A stretch of 64,000 nt of DNA from Chaenocephalus aceratus (Eukaryota; Chordata; Actinopteri; Perciformes; Channichthyidae): contig CM043803.1 of assembly GCA_023974075.1 (NCBI GenBank), forward strand, positions 682,001-746,000, in the 5' to 3' direction. The notes beneath the pieces were generated by a model. It had not been told where the DNA came from, searched no databases, and saw only the letters and a program-made list of their open reading frames with translations. The translations under genes and the position numbers were made by a program. Positions 41,401-49,894 of the stretch are shown here, piece after piece. How positions within the stretch are numbered: the first letter of the stretch is position 1; every line of letters starts with the position of its first letter.

Positions 41401-44400
41401 CAGTTTGACCCTAAATCTGAATTTAAGTACCTCAATCAATTATTTCCTTTTTCTGGCACAAATGGGCTTCCATATTTCTTTCAAAATAAATGAAAGGCCA
41501 TTAAAAAAAGCAAAGCTGTTTTGTTTTTTGTAGTTACTGGGAAGGTGTTTTTTAAAACCTGATGATAGTTTAGACCCGTGATGTGTATACGGACGTCATC
41601 TGTGTGGTTCACAAGTTCCGCAGGTGAGAGAACCTCGCTCCGGGCTTTGTTGTCCGTACACTCTGATGAGTTTTGTATCCCACTGCTGCCAGGCAACCCT
41701 CCTCCATTGTTTGCTTTAAACAGTGACCCCTGAACAGCCTCTTTCTAGACACTATATAAGGTCTCAAATTCATCGCTGTGTTTGCTTTTCCCAACAGATC
41801 AACTTCATCTTCCTCTTCAACATCGTGAGAATCCTGATGACCAAACTGCGGGCCTCCACCACGTCAGAGACAATCCAATACAGGTACATTTACTGTCACG
41901 TGCATTATTCAGGTGAACATGCATGAGACAAAACTTTTGAGCTTCTCCTGAATGTGCACACATAAATAACTCATGTTGTATACTTGGATCTGTCGAGTGT
42001 GGTGAAGGGATACAGACGTACAGTGAGTACAAGTTTTAAAACAGCCTTCCTGTCTGTTTTTTGTATCGTCTGCAGGAAAGCTGTGAAGGCTACACTGGTA
42101 CTTCTTCCTCTCCTGGGACTCACCTATATGCTGTTCTTTGTCAACCCGGGGGAAGATGAGATCTCTCAAATTGTCTTTATATATTTCAACTCTTTTTTGG
42201 AGTCCTTCCAGGTACGTGTAGACGTCCTAAATGCTCTCAGGGTGTAATATCATCTGCATGGGTGTATTTTTGATTAAAAGGTGTTGAACGGATGAATTGT
42301 TCATCCTTAGAGATGAATGAGTGTAACGTTTGATAAGCTGCCGTGCATGCGATGGAAAATGGATCAGGGCGTTGATGTTTTGAATGCCCTCCTTTTTATA
42401 TGATGTTTTGTTTCCTCTCCACACAGGGCTTCTTTGTGTCTGTGTTTTACTGCTTCCTAAACAGCGAGGTAAGCACATGCACATCCGCTTATTGATTTAA
42501 CATTTAACATGCCCCCTTGCTTCCAACATGTATTTATATTACCCATCTCCAGGCGCTTCCACTCTCCCTTTTGGTGGCTGTTGTTGTTGAGTGATAACGC
42601 TGGAAGCATTTTTATTTAGGGCATAATTAAGACTTGCCATATGTAAGTGACATCAATTTCTACTCCTTATGACAATGTCAGCCTTAATTTGGTCTCACTG
42701 AGAGATCGGGGGTGAAGCCCTCTCAAAATAGTGCAGAAATATGAATATGCATGCAGAGATGCATCATTTAATGTGTTATGAAATTATTATTAATATTACC
42801 AGTACTTATAGTAGAAGTGATTTAATTACCATGTATGAAAATAGACATCAGATATTTGTTCCAGAGTATACTGGAGCACTATTATTAAAGGCAAAAAAAA
42901 ACATTATTTAAAAATGCATGTTTTGACACAGAATAAGAACCAGAAATCTGGTTTGTCCCACTGCAGGAACATTTACATTTGTACACAAGGGGACAGTAAA
43001 TAAAAACACACATTAATTAAATGTAAATGTAAATGCTCTAATCTTCAAAAAGGCCTTTATTTTTCTCATACTGCCAGTGCTGCATCACCTCTTTTCACCC
43101 TCTGTCTGAAACCAGAGCCCAGTGGAGGGAACTTTGGGATTTTAGTCTTTGCAGACCATTGACATGAACAAAAACCTATGTAACACACTACACTACAGGA
43201 AAGGGAAAAAAGCATAATAGGGCCCCTTTAAATAATCGTAAGGAACAACAGAAGAATTCGCCCCAAAAAAACATAAGGCGACAGAGAAAATAAATTATTT
43301 GTATTATCCTTTTGAAGAGATAATCAACATGGGTTTTCCATGGCAGCAAGTATCTGTATGAAAGGACCTGCTAGATTTGTTCAGTATGGATTACTATGGG
43401 GACTATACAAGAGTCAGATTGTTAGCCAAAAACTACTACGACGTGGTTTCCCGTAGATATTGCAAACACTATCAAGTGGTTAGATTCACAATCCAACAGC
43501 TGTTGTCACATTTTTACGGGAATATTGCTGAATTTCACCTTTTTTTAATGAACCCTGGCCAATTCAAACTCATTTTGTTTTGATTCAGAAGTCAAAACTG
43601 TTCATAAGCGCTATAATAAATGTAAGGAATTATTATTATTATTATTTATTATTATTATAAAGGCCTTCATCATTTATAGTATGGGAAGCAGTGTGAGAAA
43701 ATCCATTTTAGAGCCTTTAAAGTTTTAGTTTTTTGAAGTGCAGTTTTGCACTAGTAAAAGTGTAAATGACCTTCCACATCGTGCTCTCCAAAGTTACGAT
43801 CAATACCCTTTTGGCTTTGGCTAGGACCTGCCAGATGTAAATGAAATAAGCGTTGTTGGTATTGCAAACACCAGGTGTGTATTTATCAGTGTTCCAGTGC
43901 AGAGATCACATTCTCTTGAAAAAAAACAACTCAGGAAGTAACTCTGCACTGGCTGAAAAACCGGACGGGGAAATGATGCTGCAAGTGGGAAGGGTTCACC
44001 ACGATACAATAACAGAGAGAGAAGCAAATGTATAAATAACTCAACATTGGGACACCAAATCTCAACCCTCCTCTCCTCCACCTTATCTGTCCCTCCTCCC
44101 ATCTTTGCACAATCTCTGCAGATGTTTCCAAGCAATAACAAGCACACAAATGATTATTTAGTTGAACTTTTACACTTCACAAGCAGCAAAATAACAAAAG
44201 TGAAGCAGAAGAGGTTGCACAGCAATTCATCCAAGAACTATCGACATATTTGGGAGATAGTGAAAGACCGACTGACTGAATTTCAAAACAAAGCACCAGG
44301 CAGTACTGACGGATCACTCGGTATAAGAAACAATAGCTCTGTTGTTTCAGGTAGTTCATCGTAACTCATTGTCTCTGTTGCTTAGCTTTCCCTTTCTTGC

Positions 44401-47400
44401 TACATATTGGAAAAGGTTTTGAAAGCCACTGAAAACATGTTTTTTCGTACAAAGTTATTTGTTATATTTATAGAACACAGCAGAGAAGGAGTTTTGGGCT
44501 CCCTTCAACTATGCTCATTACATATGAATCAGAAGAAAATCATGTAAGTTTAAAAAAGACAACAAAAAAGGCATATCTGACAAAAAAATTACAGAATATA
44601 GAAATACAATTTTACATGTATAAAATATATCATAAAGAGGTCCTTCTATACTTGTGGGGGGGTTTCCTTCTCCTGTAGTGTGTTATAATGTGTGTGCATG
44701 TAAACGGTCTGCAAAGGCTCAAATCCCATGTTCCCTCCAGAGGGAGTTTCTCTCCCATACGTAACATGTAAGTTCAGCAGGTGATTTGATTGACAACCAA
44801 ACAGTTTTTTTCACATCATAATCAATATATTTCTAAATGTCCTGTTTTTCCAATGAAACCTGGCCACTTCAATGTCAGATGTTTTTTTTTTTTAAATCTT
44901 CCTAAATTAAATAGTGACCTGTAAACCCTGTTGGTTCAAATTGTTCGCTAATGTTTTTCATCCATACATACTTTTTTTTTATCGAAACCTCATCTGTTAT
45001 AGTAGAAGCTGACAGAGAAAATCAATTTTTAGAGCCTTTAAAGGTTTTATCTGAAAAAGGACAGCTTTCTACTTAAAAGGGTAAATTAACTTCCACCTCG
45101 TGCTCTCCCAAGTAGCGATCAATACCCTTTTGGCTTCAGCTAAAACCTGCGTGATGAAGATGAAATAAGCATTAAGATATAGTATCACCTGACCTTTTTG
45201 TGTGGTAATGAGGATTATGTCAGATCTTGAGTTTAATCAAGACAGCCTGCTGGTTCGTCTGCTGAATCTTAATCTGGTGATTCAGTCCACTGCAGAATAA
45301 TCATCACTTTACAAGGTGTTCCTCGAAGAGCGGCACATGGATGTGATATCAGCTGACTGCTGGCCTTTAGTCAACATCCCACTCTGTGAGAGCCGGCTAG
45401 ATGATGAATGGATATCTCATCACTGACCAACAAGGAGCTTAACCAGCGTGTGTAGCTTACAGAGGATATTGATTTAGGGTTTTGTTTCAGGCTGAGAATA
45501 GCAGAAAAATAAATGAGGCAGATGAACAAAGAATAGCCGTGGTCACTTGAGAGAACACATTTCGTTCCATAACATGTGCGGGGAGGATTAAATCTTGTTC
45601 ACAGATGACAGAAGCCAAGACAACACTGGTTAACACGCTGATGAAATGAGATGTGAAATATCATGTGTTAGAGTGATTGTGGGGATCAGCTTTTTTTAGA
45701 TTAAAGCTCTTTTTTGGATAGTGATTACTAAAGGCAGGGATGTAGAAAAGTGGTACACATGGGACGATTGATTTTGGTTTGGACATGAGAGAGGAGAAGA
45801 GGAGGAACCCTTTTTAATCATCATTAAACTGATTTACTGCCAGATGTAGCAATAGATCCTGGTTACAAACTAAATGGAATTTAGTGGAATTGCAGGTGCA
45901 CATTTGATTTTAAATAGCAGAGATTGAGAAGTATGGAAGCCCATTCATGCAAAAAGATATATTAATTTTGGATTTATTTTTGGTAAAGTATTTGTCTTGA
46001 TAAAATAAATTCTTATTAGCTTTAGTCCTATTTTAGTCAGTTTAATTTAATTTATATATATTTAGTCAAAAACAACATTTTTATTCCAGTTTATGTCAAA
46101 ATGTTATCATTTATTAAGTCATCACTAGGCAAAATGTTTTCGTTTGTCAAATGTCCATTTTTGGGTCATTATTAGATTGTATATATAAAATCTAATAAAT
46201 CAGACAAGCCAAAAACAAATATATTTTCATTTGGATTCAAACTTATTTCACGATTGTACCTCATCATGATCAATTGAAAAACCCAGACTGTGTGACTATG
46301 CAGCTCTGCTACTCCAAGTCCTCCAGACTGAACTCATTAGTAGTGTGTAGGTCAGCCCCATCCACTCAACCCACATTATTAGAGAATCTGCTCCACCCAA
46401 CTATGCCATTATCAATCAACATAAACCTGACCTAACCCAAGGAAGTGCAAAATGTATTATTATACATATATTATATTGTAGCTAAAAGAGACAAGAACAC
46501 AGACGAAGGTAGACCGTGACAGAAATTAAAAGAGATGTTGGGATCGTTTTCATTTTCACAACATTTTAGTCTCTTCTTTTTTGTCAGCTTATGAATGTTG
46601 ACAGAGTCACAGTAAGTGTGTAATGAAATCGTTGCCTTCTTATCATTTTAAGTCATGGAACAAATGGTAAGTGCTAAACTTATTTTGTCATAGTTTCCGA
46701 AATTAACACTGAAGGAAAGTCTTCCATGGAGACTTTTAAAAGGTTTTGGATTTCTCCCTGTGGATCAATAATGTCTTACTCATATAATATCATCTTACAT
46801 TTAATTTAGCTGACGCTTTTATCCAAAGCGACTTACAAAGCACCTCTAGGGATCAGTGTCTTCCCCAAGGACACTTCAACATGTTGGCCACTGACTGTAG
46901 GGACTGAACCACTGAACCTCCAATTGGTTGACAGTCATTTCCCCCCTGATGCACATCTCCCAATATAATAATGTATACTGATTACATGTTATACTATTAA
47001 TCTAGATCTGCAAAGTCTTAATAACTAAAGGTTCTAGGACTTCTAACATGTGATGTTAAGTAGCAGAAAATAAAAAGTAAAATACAAGTACCTCAAAATT
47101 CCACTTAAGTACAGTACCTGAAATGTACTTTTGTCTGCTGTTTTCATACATATTAAAATATCATTAAATGGCCAAAAAACGGCAAAGACAAAGAAATTTA
47201 AAGAGGACATATGCTCATTTTCAGGTTCATATTTGTATTTTGTGCCAAAAGAAGCGCAAGTGTTACACAGTGATGTCATTATGTCACAGAGCCCACTCTG
47301 CTCTGATTGGTTAAATGGCGGCTTCTGTTGTGATTGGTGAACCGCTAAGTTGTCCCGCGTCTTAGCCTGGCACGTACAATGTGTTGGCGTGAGTGTTACA

Positions 47401-48674
47401 TAGTGATGTCATTATGTGCCAGAAGTAACCAAAGGAGTCGAATGGAGGAGTTTCAGGCAGGGGAGATTGTTTGGGAGAGAAACTCCCTCTGGAGAGAACA
47501 CAAGGATTGTATCCTTTGCAGACCATTTACATGCACTAGATTAGAACATACATGTAAAACTCAAGGCCAGCAGGATAATTTCTAATTACTATTAGATCTG
47601 GCCCGCCGGTATATTGCACGCACACCTTCACTCAATCCTGAGGATTTCCTCAGCTCAGAGTCTAACCCCAAACATTGATGAACTTGCATCCAAGATGAGA
47701 TGCCAAGTATCTGGCTTAAACTATTATTTAAAACTGATTATTTAATGTTTAATGATGTGAGGCAATAATTTAAAGGGGACCTATCATGCAAAATGCACTT
47801 TTGTACGTCTTTGATACATGAATATGTGTCCCCGGTGTGTCAGGGAACTCACCAAGTGTCAGAAAACACAACCCTCTCTCTTTTCCTCCATACCCACATC
47901 TCTAAAAACAGGGCTGCAACGGAGCCGATTATTATTTGAATTTTTCTGACGTCAGAAAAGGGGTGCTCCGCCTATAGGGGCAACTCTCCACCTATCAGGA
48001 GGAGACAGCCACGGCCATTGCCGTTCGAAAGCGCTGGAGACGCTGTAGTACATATGCCAGGCCTGCAGGTGTCGCTGTAGTCTGCCACAAAAGCAGTGAA
48101 GAAGACTTCTCACAGAATCAGCCCTTGCAAAAACAGGGCTAAAAAAGAGCAAATAGAGCGAAATCAGGCATGGCTAAAATGCATGATCTGTTTGGTATTT
48201 TGAAAAAATAACTTCGCAGACATGTTTTATATAGGTATGGCCCTACAATATATTATTCAAATATAGCATGATAGGTCCACTTTAAGCTTTGTTAGTTCCA
48301 GGTTTAATATGTGCAATACGTTCATTTCAATACGTTTTGTAATATACATTGGACCAGTCCGGCCCTCGACTAGTACCGATTTTTTTATTTTGGCCCACTG
48401 TGTATTTGAGTTTGAAACCCCTGCACTAGAACCTATATAACACACTACAGGAAAATGAAAGCCCCAAAATGCATAGGTACCACAAAGACCATCAGCTGAC
48501 CTTTTATGATTCTTCCTGTTTTGTTGTCACCAGGTGCGGTCGGCTGTGAGAAAGCGGTTCCACCGGTGGCAGGAGCAGCACTCCATCCGGGCCCGGATGA
48601 CCCAGGCCATGTCCATCCCCACCTCCCCTTCACGGGTCAGCTTTCACAGCATTAAGCAGTCCTCGTCGCTATGA
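14196..48674 (+). CDS. crhr1: crhr1, corticotropin-releasing hormone receptor 1 (10 coding exons, 5' end missing)
   Basis: This is a plasma-membrane class B1 (secretin-family) GPCR. In vertebrates CRHR1 binds CRH and urocortin and couples mainly through Gs to cAMP, driving pituitary ACTH release in the stress axis. Joining the ten exons gives 1007 coding bases (334 residues plus TGA). Every intron has gt...ag ends and every split codon closes correctly. The product holds the end of the hormone-binding ectodomain, TM1-TM7 and a cytoplasmic tail. CRHR1 rather than CRHR2 is supported by [10 protein letters not shown] in the first extracellular loop and [15 protein letters not shown] in TM3; from memory, CRHR2 has VDHEVHESNE and [15 protein letters not shown]. 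One CRHR2-like feature is GWCIPFP in TM4 where human CRHR1 has GWGVPFP. Intron lengths are 8277, 7197, 1169, 4662, 849, 4846, 192, 215 and 6065 bp. Exons for the signal peptide and early ectodomain were not found. A lineage-specific crhr1 duplicate cannot be excluded. Confidence 0.95.
14282..16487 (+). other. crhr1 intron, proximal part
   Basis: No coding frame of note. 15590-15780 includes aagtagcctagcctatagaa and gattagcttagtttagctta, related to the 'tagcttagcataaagac' repeat at 31673-32043 and 49350-49400. The rest is unremarkable. Confidence 0.45.
16488..16984 (-). mobile_element. hAT-like non-autonomous element (family H1), 497 bp, inverted copy
   Basis: Ends are caggggtgtcaaactcaagg and ttgagtttgacacccctg. 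A perfect 8-bp duplication, aaatagag, lies at 16480-16487 and 16985-16992. The interior is the reverse complement of 10014-10450, with extra T-rich sequence near 16680-16735. Confidence 0.93.
16993..17635 (+). other. crhr1 intron segment
   Basis: No recognised feature. Confidence 0.3.
17636..17765 (+). repeat. Family A element, 3' fragment
   Basis: gaaagaaactccctctggtg, gggattttggcctttgcagc and acacgctacaggaaagggaa match the 3' half of the 9288-9645 copy, ending gcataaaaggacctctttaa. Confidence 0.75.
18037..19347. mobile_element. PIF/Harbinger-like non-autonomous element carrying a nested hAT element
   Basis: Ends are cggagcgtccacactacagc and gctgtagtgtggacgggccg, flanked by 3-bp duplications TTA (18034-18036 and 19348-19350), as expected for PIF/Harbinger. 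Internal landmarks such as ccccggggattttatgggag and aaactccccaaacaggcgaa recur in reverse at 54538-55158, a family member that lacks the nested insertion. No transposase frame. Confidence 0.85.
18565..19277. mobile_element. hAT-like element nested in the Harbinger-like element, 713 bp
   Basis: Inverted ends are cagtgttgccaac and gttggcaacactg. A perfect 8-bp duplication, aacgtgac, lies at 18557-18564 and 19278-19285. Removing the element and one duplication leaves aggcaacgtgacgtcacccc, matching the reverse complement of the uninterrupted sister copy (ggggatgacgtcactttgcc near 54602). Confidence 0.93.
19352..20095. mobile_element. GC-rich inverted-repeat element abutting the Harbinger-like copy
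   Basis: The left end cccctaaacgcaccaggagc and the right end gctcctggtgcgtttagggg are complementary over more than 25 bp, with further GCGCAGCG-type complementarity inside. The element starts directly after the TTA duplication of its neighbour. Its own target duplication is unclear. Inside, 19500-19560 has cgcagcgcagcgcggcgcag. No transposase seen. Confidence 0.75.
20096..21399 (+). other. crhr1 intron segment
   Basis: AT-rich; no repeat end or exon recognised. Confidence 0.3.
21400..21660. repeat. Degenerate purine-rich quasi-tandem repeat
   Basis: Units of the type accataaagagacacaaaac, gaccatagagatgcacaaac and accaaccataaaatac recur with irregular spacing. On the minus strand this gives pyrimidine-rich hydrophobic open frames (about 60-89 codons) that I regard as artefacts. 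Confidence 0.7.
21675..21785 (-). mobile_element. LINE 3'-end fragment, (GAAAT)n-tailed family
   Basis: catttcattttatttcaaac followed by ttgagatcatttatctcttt and ttcaagggagacctgctcaa. The same module is at 36350-36445 (opposite strand, with a gaaatgaaatgaaatg tail) and at 62715-62800. It has no coding part. Confidence 0.7.
22559..22665 (+). CDS. crhr1: crhr1 exon: ectodomain-TM1 junction and TM1
   Basis: The 107-bp exon has acceptor ttctctccccgcag and donor gtaagt. It starts in phase 0 with [19 protein letters not shown] and continues through the hydrophobic TM1 ([16 protein letters not shown]). It ends with AG, completed to Arg by the first G of the next exon. The first intracellular loop is split here, as in other vertebrate CRH receptors. 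Confidence 0.95.
22666..26779 (+). other. crhr1 intron segment
   Basis: No repeat with clear ends. A TA microsatellite is at 24808-24830. On the minus strand 25119-24802 there is a 105-codon frame with no recognisable domain. The 22800-23300 stretch is GC-richer than its surroundings but has no exon. Confidence 0.35.
26788..27145. mobile_element. hAT-like non-autonomous element, 358 bp
   Basis: Ends are cagtgcttctcaaagtgtgg and gaaaaagtttgagaaacactg (the latter ending at 27145). A perfect 8-bp duplication, cgttagac, lies at 26780-26787 and 27146-27153. gtggtccgtgagcgccccct and related gtggtccg repeats occur inside. The ends resemble those of the hAT-Charlie group. Confidence 0.92.
27154..29862 (+). 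other. crhr1 intron segment
   Basis: AT-rich, with a TA run at 27262-27278. 29575-29640 contains tttatgctaagctaggctaa, a fragment of the 'agcttagcataaag' repeat. No other feature seen. Confidence 0.35.
29863..29983 (+). CDS. crhr1: crhr1 exon: first intracellular loop, TM2 and first extracellular loop
   Basis: The 121-bp exon lies between acceptor tttgcctcgcag and donor gtacgt. It encodes [20 protein letters not shown], then [20 protein letters not shown], ending in phase 0. The RCLRN-IHWNL stretch is a class B1 TM2 hallmark. The [10 protein letters not shown] loop is the best single discriminator in favour of CRHR1. Confidence 0.95.
29984..31152 (+). other. crhr1 intron
   Basis: 1169-bp intron between the TM2 and TM3 exons. 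No repeat or RNA feature recognised. Confidence 0.6.
31153..31306 (+). CDS. crhr1: crhr1 exon: TM3, second intracellular loop, start of TM4
   Basis: The 154-bp exon has acceptor gtctcgtag and donor gtatgt. It encodes [40 protein letters not shown] and [11 protein letters not shown], then one base (T). The donor was placed after this T rather than two bases earlier, because only this choice joins in frame to the next exon and gives GWCIPFP. The conserved TM3 Cys (WCR) is the expected disulfide partner of the second extracellular loop. Confidence 0.94.
31673..32043. repeat. Inverted-repeat element, 'agcttagcttagcataaag' family
   Basis: The left end tttggggaaatacacttatt...tttcaaatggaggattgata and the right end tatcaatttgaatagcgtag...gtatttctcaaa are imperfect inverted repeats. 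Inner agcttagcttagcataaag and gctaagctaagctaattggc are also complementary. Related fragments occur at about 15690, 29580 and 49350. No clear target duplication. Confidence 0.6.
32550..35611. mobile_element. 3.06-kb element with about 500-bp terminal inverted repeats
   Basis: The left arm 32550-33051 (caacccagtctcatggcatt...) is the reverse complement of the right arm 35108-35611 (...gccgtgagactgggttg), with scattered mismatches. A 7-bp direct repeat, ctgattt, flanks it (32543-32549 and 35612-35618). Each arm begins with hairpin units cgtgttcaccaacacg. The 2-kb interior has no transposase frame and includes a cataagggac triplication at 33053-33080. The superfamily is unknown to me. Confidence 0.85.
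35969..36029 (+). CDS. crhr1: crhr1 exon: TM4 and start of second extracellular loop
   Basis: The 61-bp exon has acceptor tccttcacag and donor gtaagc. With the preceding T it encodes C, then [19 protein letters not shown], and ends with AA of a split Lys codon. This region is nearly invariant in CRH receptors. The acceptor lies 357 bp downstream of the end of a 3.06-kb inverted-repeat element. Confidence 0.94.
36350..36445 (+). mobile_element. LINE 3'-end fragment with (GAAAT)n tail
   Basis: tcttgaaaaag-type sequence: agtctcccttgaaaaagaga, tctatgatctcaatgggacc, aatctggttaaataaagatt, then tgaaatgaaatgaaatgaaa. It matches 62715-62800 in reverse. A 5'-truncated non-coding tail only. Confidence 0.75.
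36879..36951 (+). CDS. crhr1: crhr1 exon: second extracellular loop and start of TM5
   Basis: The 73-bp exon has acceptor gtgtaattgcag and donor gtaaga. It completes Lys, then encodes [20 protein letters not shown] followed by LVLV. The CWFGK Cys is the conserved second-loop disulfide cysteine. It ends in phase 0. Confidence 0.94.
36952..38280 (+). other. crhr1 intron segment
   Basis: No exon. 38060-38230 contains the dispersed repeat gtacatttactcaagtcctg, which resumes after the GATA array at 38440-38560 (ggacttttacttgtaacaga). The microsatellite therefore sits inside a repeat copy. Confidence 0.4.
38284..38416. repeat. (GATA)n microsatellite
   Basis: About 130 bp of gata/gatg repeats (gatggatggatgg, then more than 20 gatagata units), ending in atcgatcg. 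Confidence 0.97.
38561..40228 (+). other. crhr1 intron segment
   Basis: An open frame (38859-39161, no ATG at the start) ends in a very basic stretch. I do not recognise it. No other element seen. Confidence 0.3.
40229..41090 (-). mobile_element. L2-type LINE 3' end, second copy
   Basis: Over 90% identical by eye to 5471-6300: the same caatcaatcaatcaatcaat tail, the same 3' UTR, and the same minus-strand protein end ([20 protein letters not shown] ... [18 protein letters not shown]). It is truncated at about 41090, just after gggtataatgagttctt. It differs by three tandem copies of accctctgtccttag near 40342-40395, where the other copy has one. Confidence 0.9.
41091..41797 (+). other. crhr1 intron segment before the TM5 exon
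   Basis: AT-rich; nothing recognised besides the splice acceptor. Confidence 0.4.
41798..41883 (+). CDS. crhr1: crhr1 exon: TM5 and third intracellular loop
   Basis: The 86-bp exon has acceptor cttttcccaacag and donor gtacat. It encodes [20 protein letters not shown] then TTSETIQY, ending in AG of a split Arg codon. The [15 protein letters not shown] loop is the G-protein-coupling loop and looks unchanged from mammalian CRH receptors. Confidence 0.95.
42076..42211 (+). CDS. crhr1: crhr1 exon: TM6, third extracellular loop, start of TM7
   Basis: The 136-bp exon has acceptor cgtctgcag and donor gtacgt. It completes Arg and encodes [40 protein letters not shown] and [21 protein letters not shown] is the class B1 TM6 signature. 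Only a 192-bp intron separates it from the previous exon. Confidence 0.95.
42427..42468 (+). CDS. crhr1: crhr1 42-bp microexon: end of TM7
   Basis: The acceptor is cctctccacacag and the donor is gtaagc. Exactly 14 codons encode [14 protein letters not shown], the inner half of TM7. Both flanking introns are phase 0, so skipping it would delete 14 residues without a frameshift. In mammals, a CRHR1 isoform lacking this exon (CRHR1d) is described as poorly able to couple to G proteins. Confidence 0.94.
43060..43235 (+). repeat. Family A element with internal deletion
   Basis: tttttctcatactgccagtg, acctcttttcaccctctgtc and tgaaaccagagcccagtgga jump directly to gggaactttgggattttagt. The segment that spans about 150 bp in 9288-9645 is missing. 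It ends gcataatagggcccctttaa. Confidence 0.75.
43236..44633 (+). other. crhr1 intron segment
   Basis: Contains an ATT-rich run at 43627-43662. 43680-43860 and 44990-45180 share a module (agagcctttaaag ... ccacatcgtgctctccaaag / ccacctcgtgctctcccaag ... gatcaatacccttttggct), a dispersed repeat in direct orientation about 1.3 kb apart. Confidence 0.45.
44634..44775 (-). repeat. Family A element, fragment
   Basis: aaagaggtccttctata, ctcctgtagtgtgttataat, gtaaacggtctgcaaaggct and ccagagggagtttctctccc match the 3' half of family A in reverse. Confidence 0.7.
44776..47196 (+). other. crhr1 intron segment
   Basis: 46793-46935 is a retroposon fragment (tttagctgacgcttttatcc, aaagcgacttacaaagcacc, cttccccaaggacacttcaa) related to the LINE tail at 52268-52740. 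The rest is unassigned AT-rich intron. Confidence 0.5.
47547..48423. mobile_element. Old hAT-like family H1 copy, interrupted by another element
   Basis: The left end catacatgtaaaactcaagg is a decayed version of caggggtgtcaaactcaagg. The right end gagtttgaaacccctg matches well. The flanks gattagaa and cactagaa agree at 6 of 8 positions, consistent with an old duplication. Confidence 0.75.
47769..48285. mobile_element. Family B inverted-repeat element, about 515 bp, innermost insertion
   Basis: Ends are ttaaaggggacctatcatgc and gcatgataggtccactttaa, near-perfect inverted repeats. A relative with ends ttaaaggtcccctattatac / gcataataggtagtccccttt is at 53715-54234. No coding region. Confidence 0.85.
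48534..48674 (+). CDS. crhr1: crhr1 terminal coding exon: cytoplasmic tail and stop
   Basis: The exon follows acceptor ttgttgtcaccag and encodes [40 protein letters not shown] and KQSSSL, then TGA. Human CRHR1 ends ...[11 protein letters not shown], so the tail is full length. The last residues fit a class I PDZ ligand (S/T-x-hydrophobic), as does human STAV. The [10 protein letters not shown] stretch is rich in potential phosphorylation sites. Confidence 0.95.
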   Translation: MRSAVRKRFHRWQEQHSIRARMTQAMSIPTSPSRVSFHSIKQSSSL

Positions 48675-49894
48675 GACAGAAGGCCGGCGCCGACCTGGAT
48701 ACAGTTTTTTGAGCTGTCGTCATCGTTTTCTGCCACATCACTGGAGTACACTGAACTACTTTGTGAGCTGGGGCAGGGCCACAGAGAGGGACTGCATCAG
48801 TCTCCTAAACCTCCGGAGGGACATTACACAGATGTGAAAATGGATGAGGACGGAGAAAAAGGACACTGCAGACTTTAGAAAAACAAGAGGTTAGTGGAGT
48901 AAGTGATGCACGTGACCAAGCTGGGTGACTTTGAATCAGGGTGTGAATGTACAGCACTCCATATTCGTTATTCCATATATGTTTGCCTGCCATAGAAAGT
49001 CTCTGTTGTATTCCTGCTTGCATACTTTTATTTATTTGTTTCGCTATCTGTGAAAACTCAGAGCTTTGGCCGCTTGGACTGCACTGAACTGGATTCCAGG
49101 CCTGCGGACACTGGACTTAAACTAAGTTATTCAAATGAATTTTTTTTTTTTTTTATTCTGTTGTCACAAACAATTGTCTGGTCATGGTGTTTGTTAATTT
49201 GGTGTTGTGCTATCTTCCTCTGTTCAGTGCAGTCATGCTACTTTTATAATTTTTCCAGAACGTTGAACGCATTCCATCATTTTATACCTGAAGAGTTTTG
49301 TTCTAAAATAATACATTGACTATGAAGAAAAATCAGAGGCAGGAAGTAATTAGCCTAGCTTAGCATAAAGACTGGAAGCAGGGGGAATAGTTAGCCTGTC
49401 TTACTCTGATGTACAAAAATCATGGTGGATTCTTGACAATTACTCAAGTACTGAATTTCAGGTACTTTTTTATGAGATTATGAAGAGTCTATAAAGTATG
49501 ATGTTATATTATGTTAAACAGTTTATAATATATTTTATATTTATATATTAAGTACAAATAAATACTTGATTGTTAGAAAATGTATCGGCAAGTATTTTAT
49601 TTATTGTATTTAAAGGTTTTATGGTTCAATAATGATAATAAACTAAGTTCAACATTAACTTAACCTCCATCAATACAACTGTAATTCTGCATTTGCATGA
49701 ATGCATAAATCATAATAATCTAACGATTTAATAGTATTCCATTCACAGGGGAAATTGTTATACTTGTATTGCTTTAAGTACATGTTCATGAATTAAATAG
49801 CGGATTAAAAAAAATGTCACTGTTTTTTTATTATTTTCCTATAAGAATGGACTTCGAATTATGTTTTTGGAACAAAACTCTTCAGCTGAATAAA
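48675..49894 (+). other. crhr1 3' UTR (probable extent)
   Basis: Non-coding sequence after the crhr1 stop. AATAAA hexamers occur at 49557-49562 and 49889-49894, and either could direct polyadenylation. A repeat fragment with ttagcctagcttagcataaa lies inside at about 49350-49400. No transcript data are available, so the end is an inference. Confidence 0.4.

Larger units (their letters stand above)
47197..48475 (+). mobile_element. Family A element interrupted by two nested insertions
   Basis: Family A begins at ttaaagaggacatatgctca (47197) and runs to agaccatttacatgcac near 47538. It resumes at aacctatataacacactaca (48430), finishing near 48475. The uninterrupted order is seen at 9288-9645 (acatgcacaaaaacctatataac). 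The gap is filled by 47547-48423. Confidence 0.85.

Noticed and set aside
41984..42247. 87-codon frame including crhr1 TM6 as a separate gene
   Set aside because: The receptor exon 42076-42211 explains it; the extra residues are intron read-through.
14196..48674. Calling the receptor crhr2
   Set aside because: First extracellular loop and TM3 residues fit CRHR1; only the GWCIP motif is CRHR2-like.
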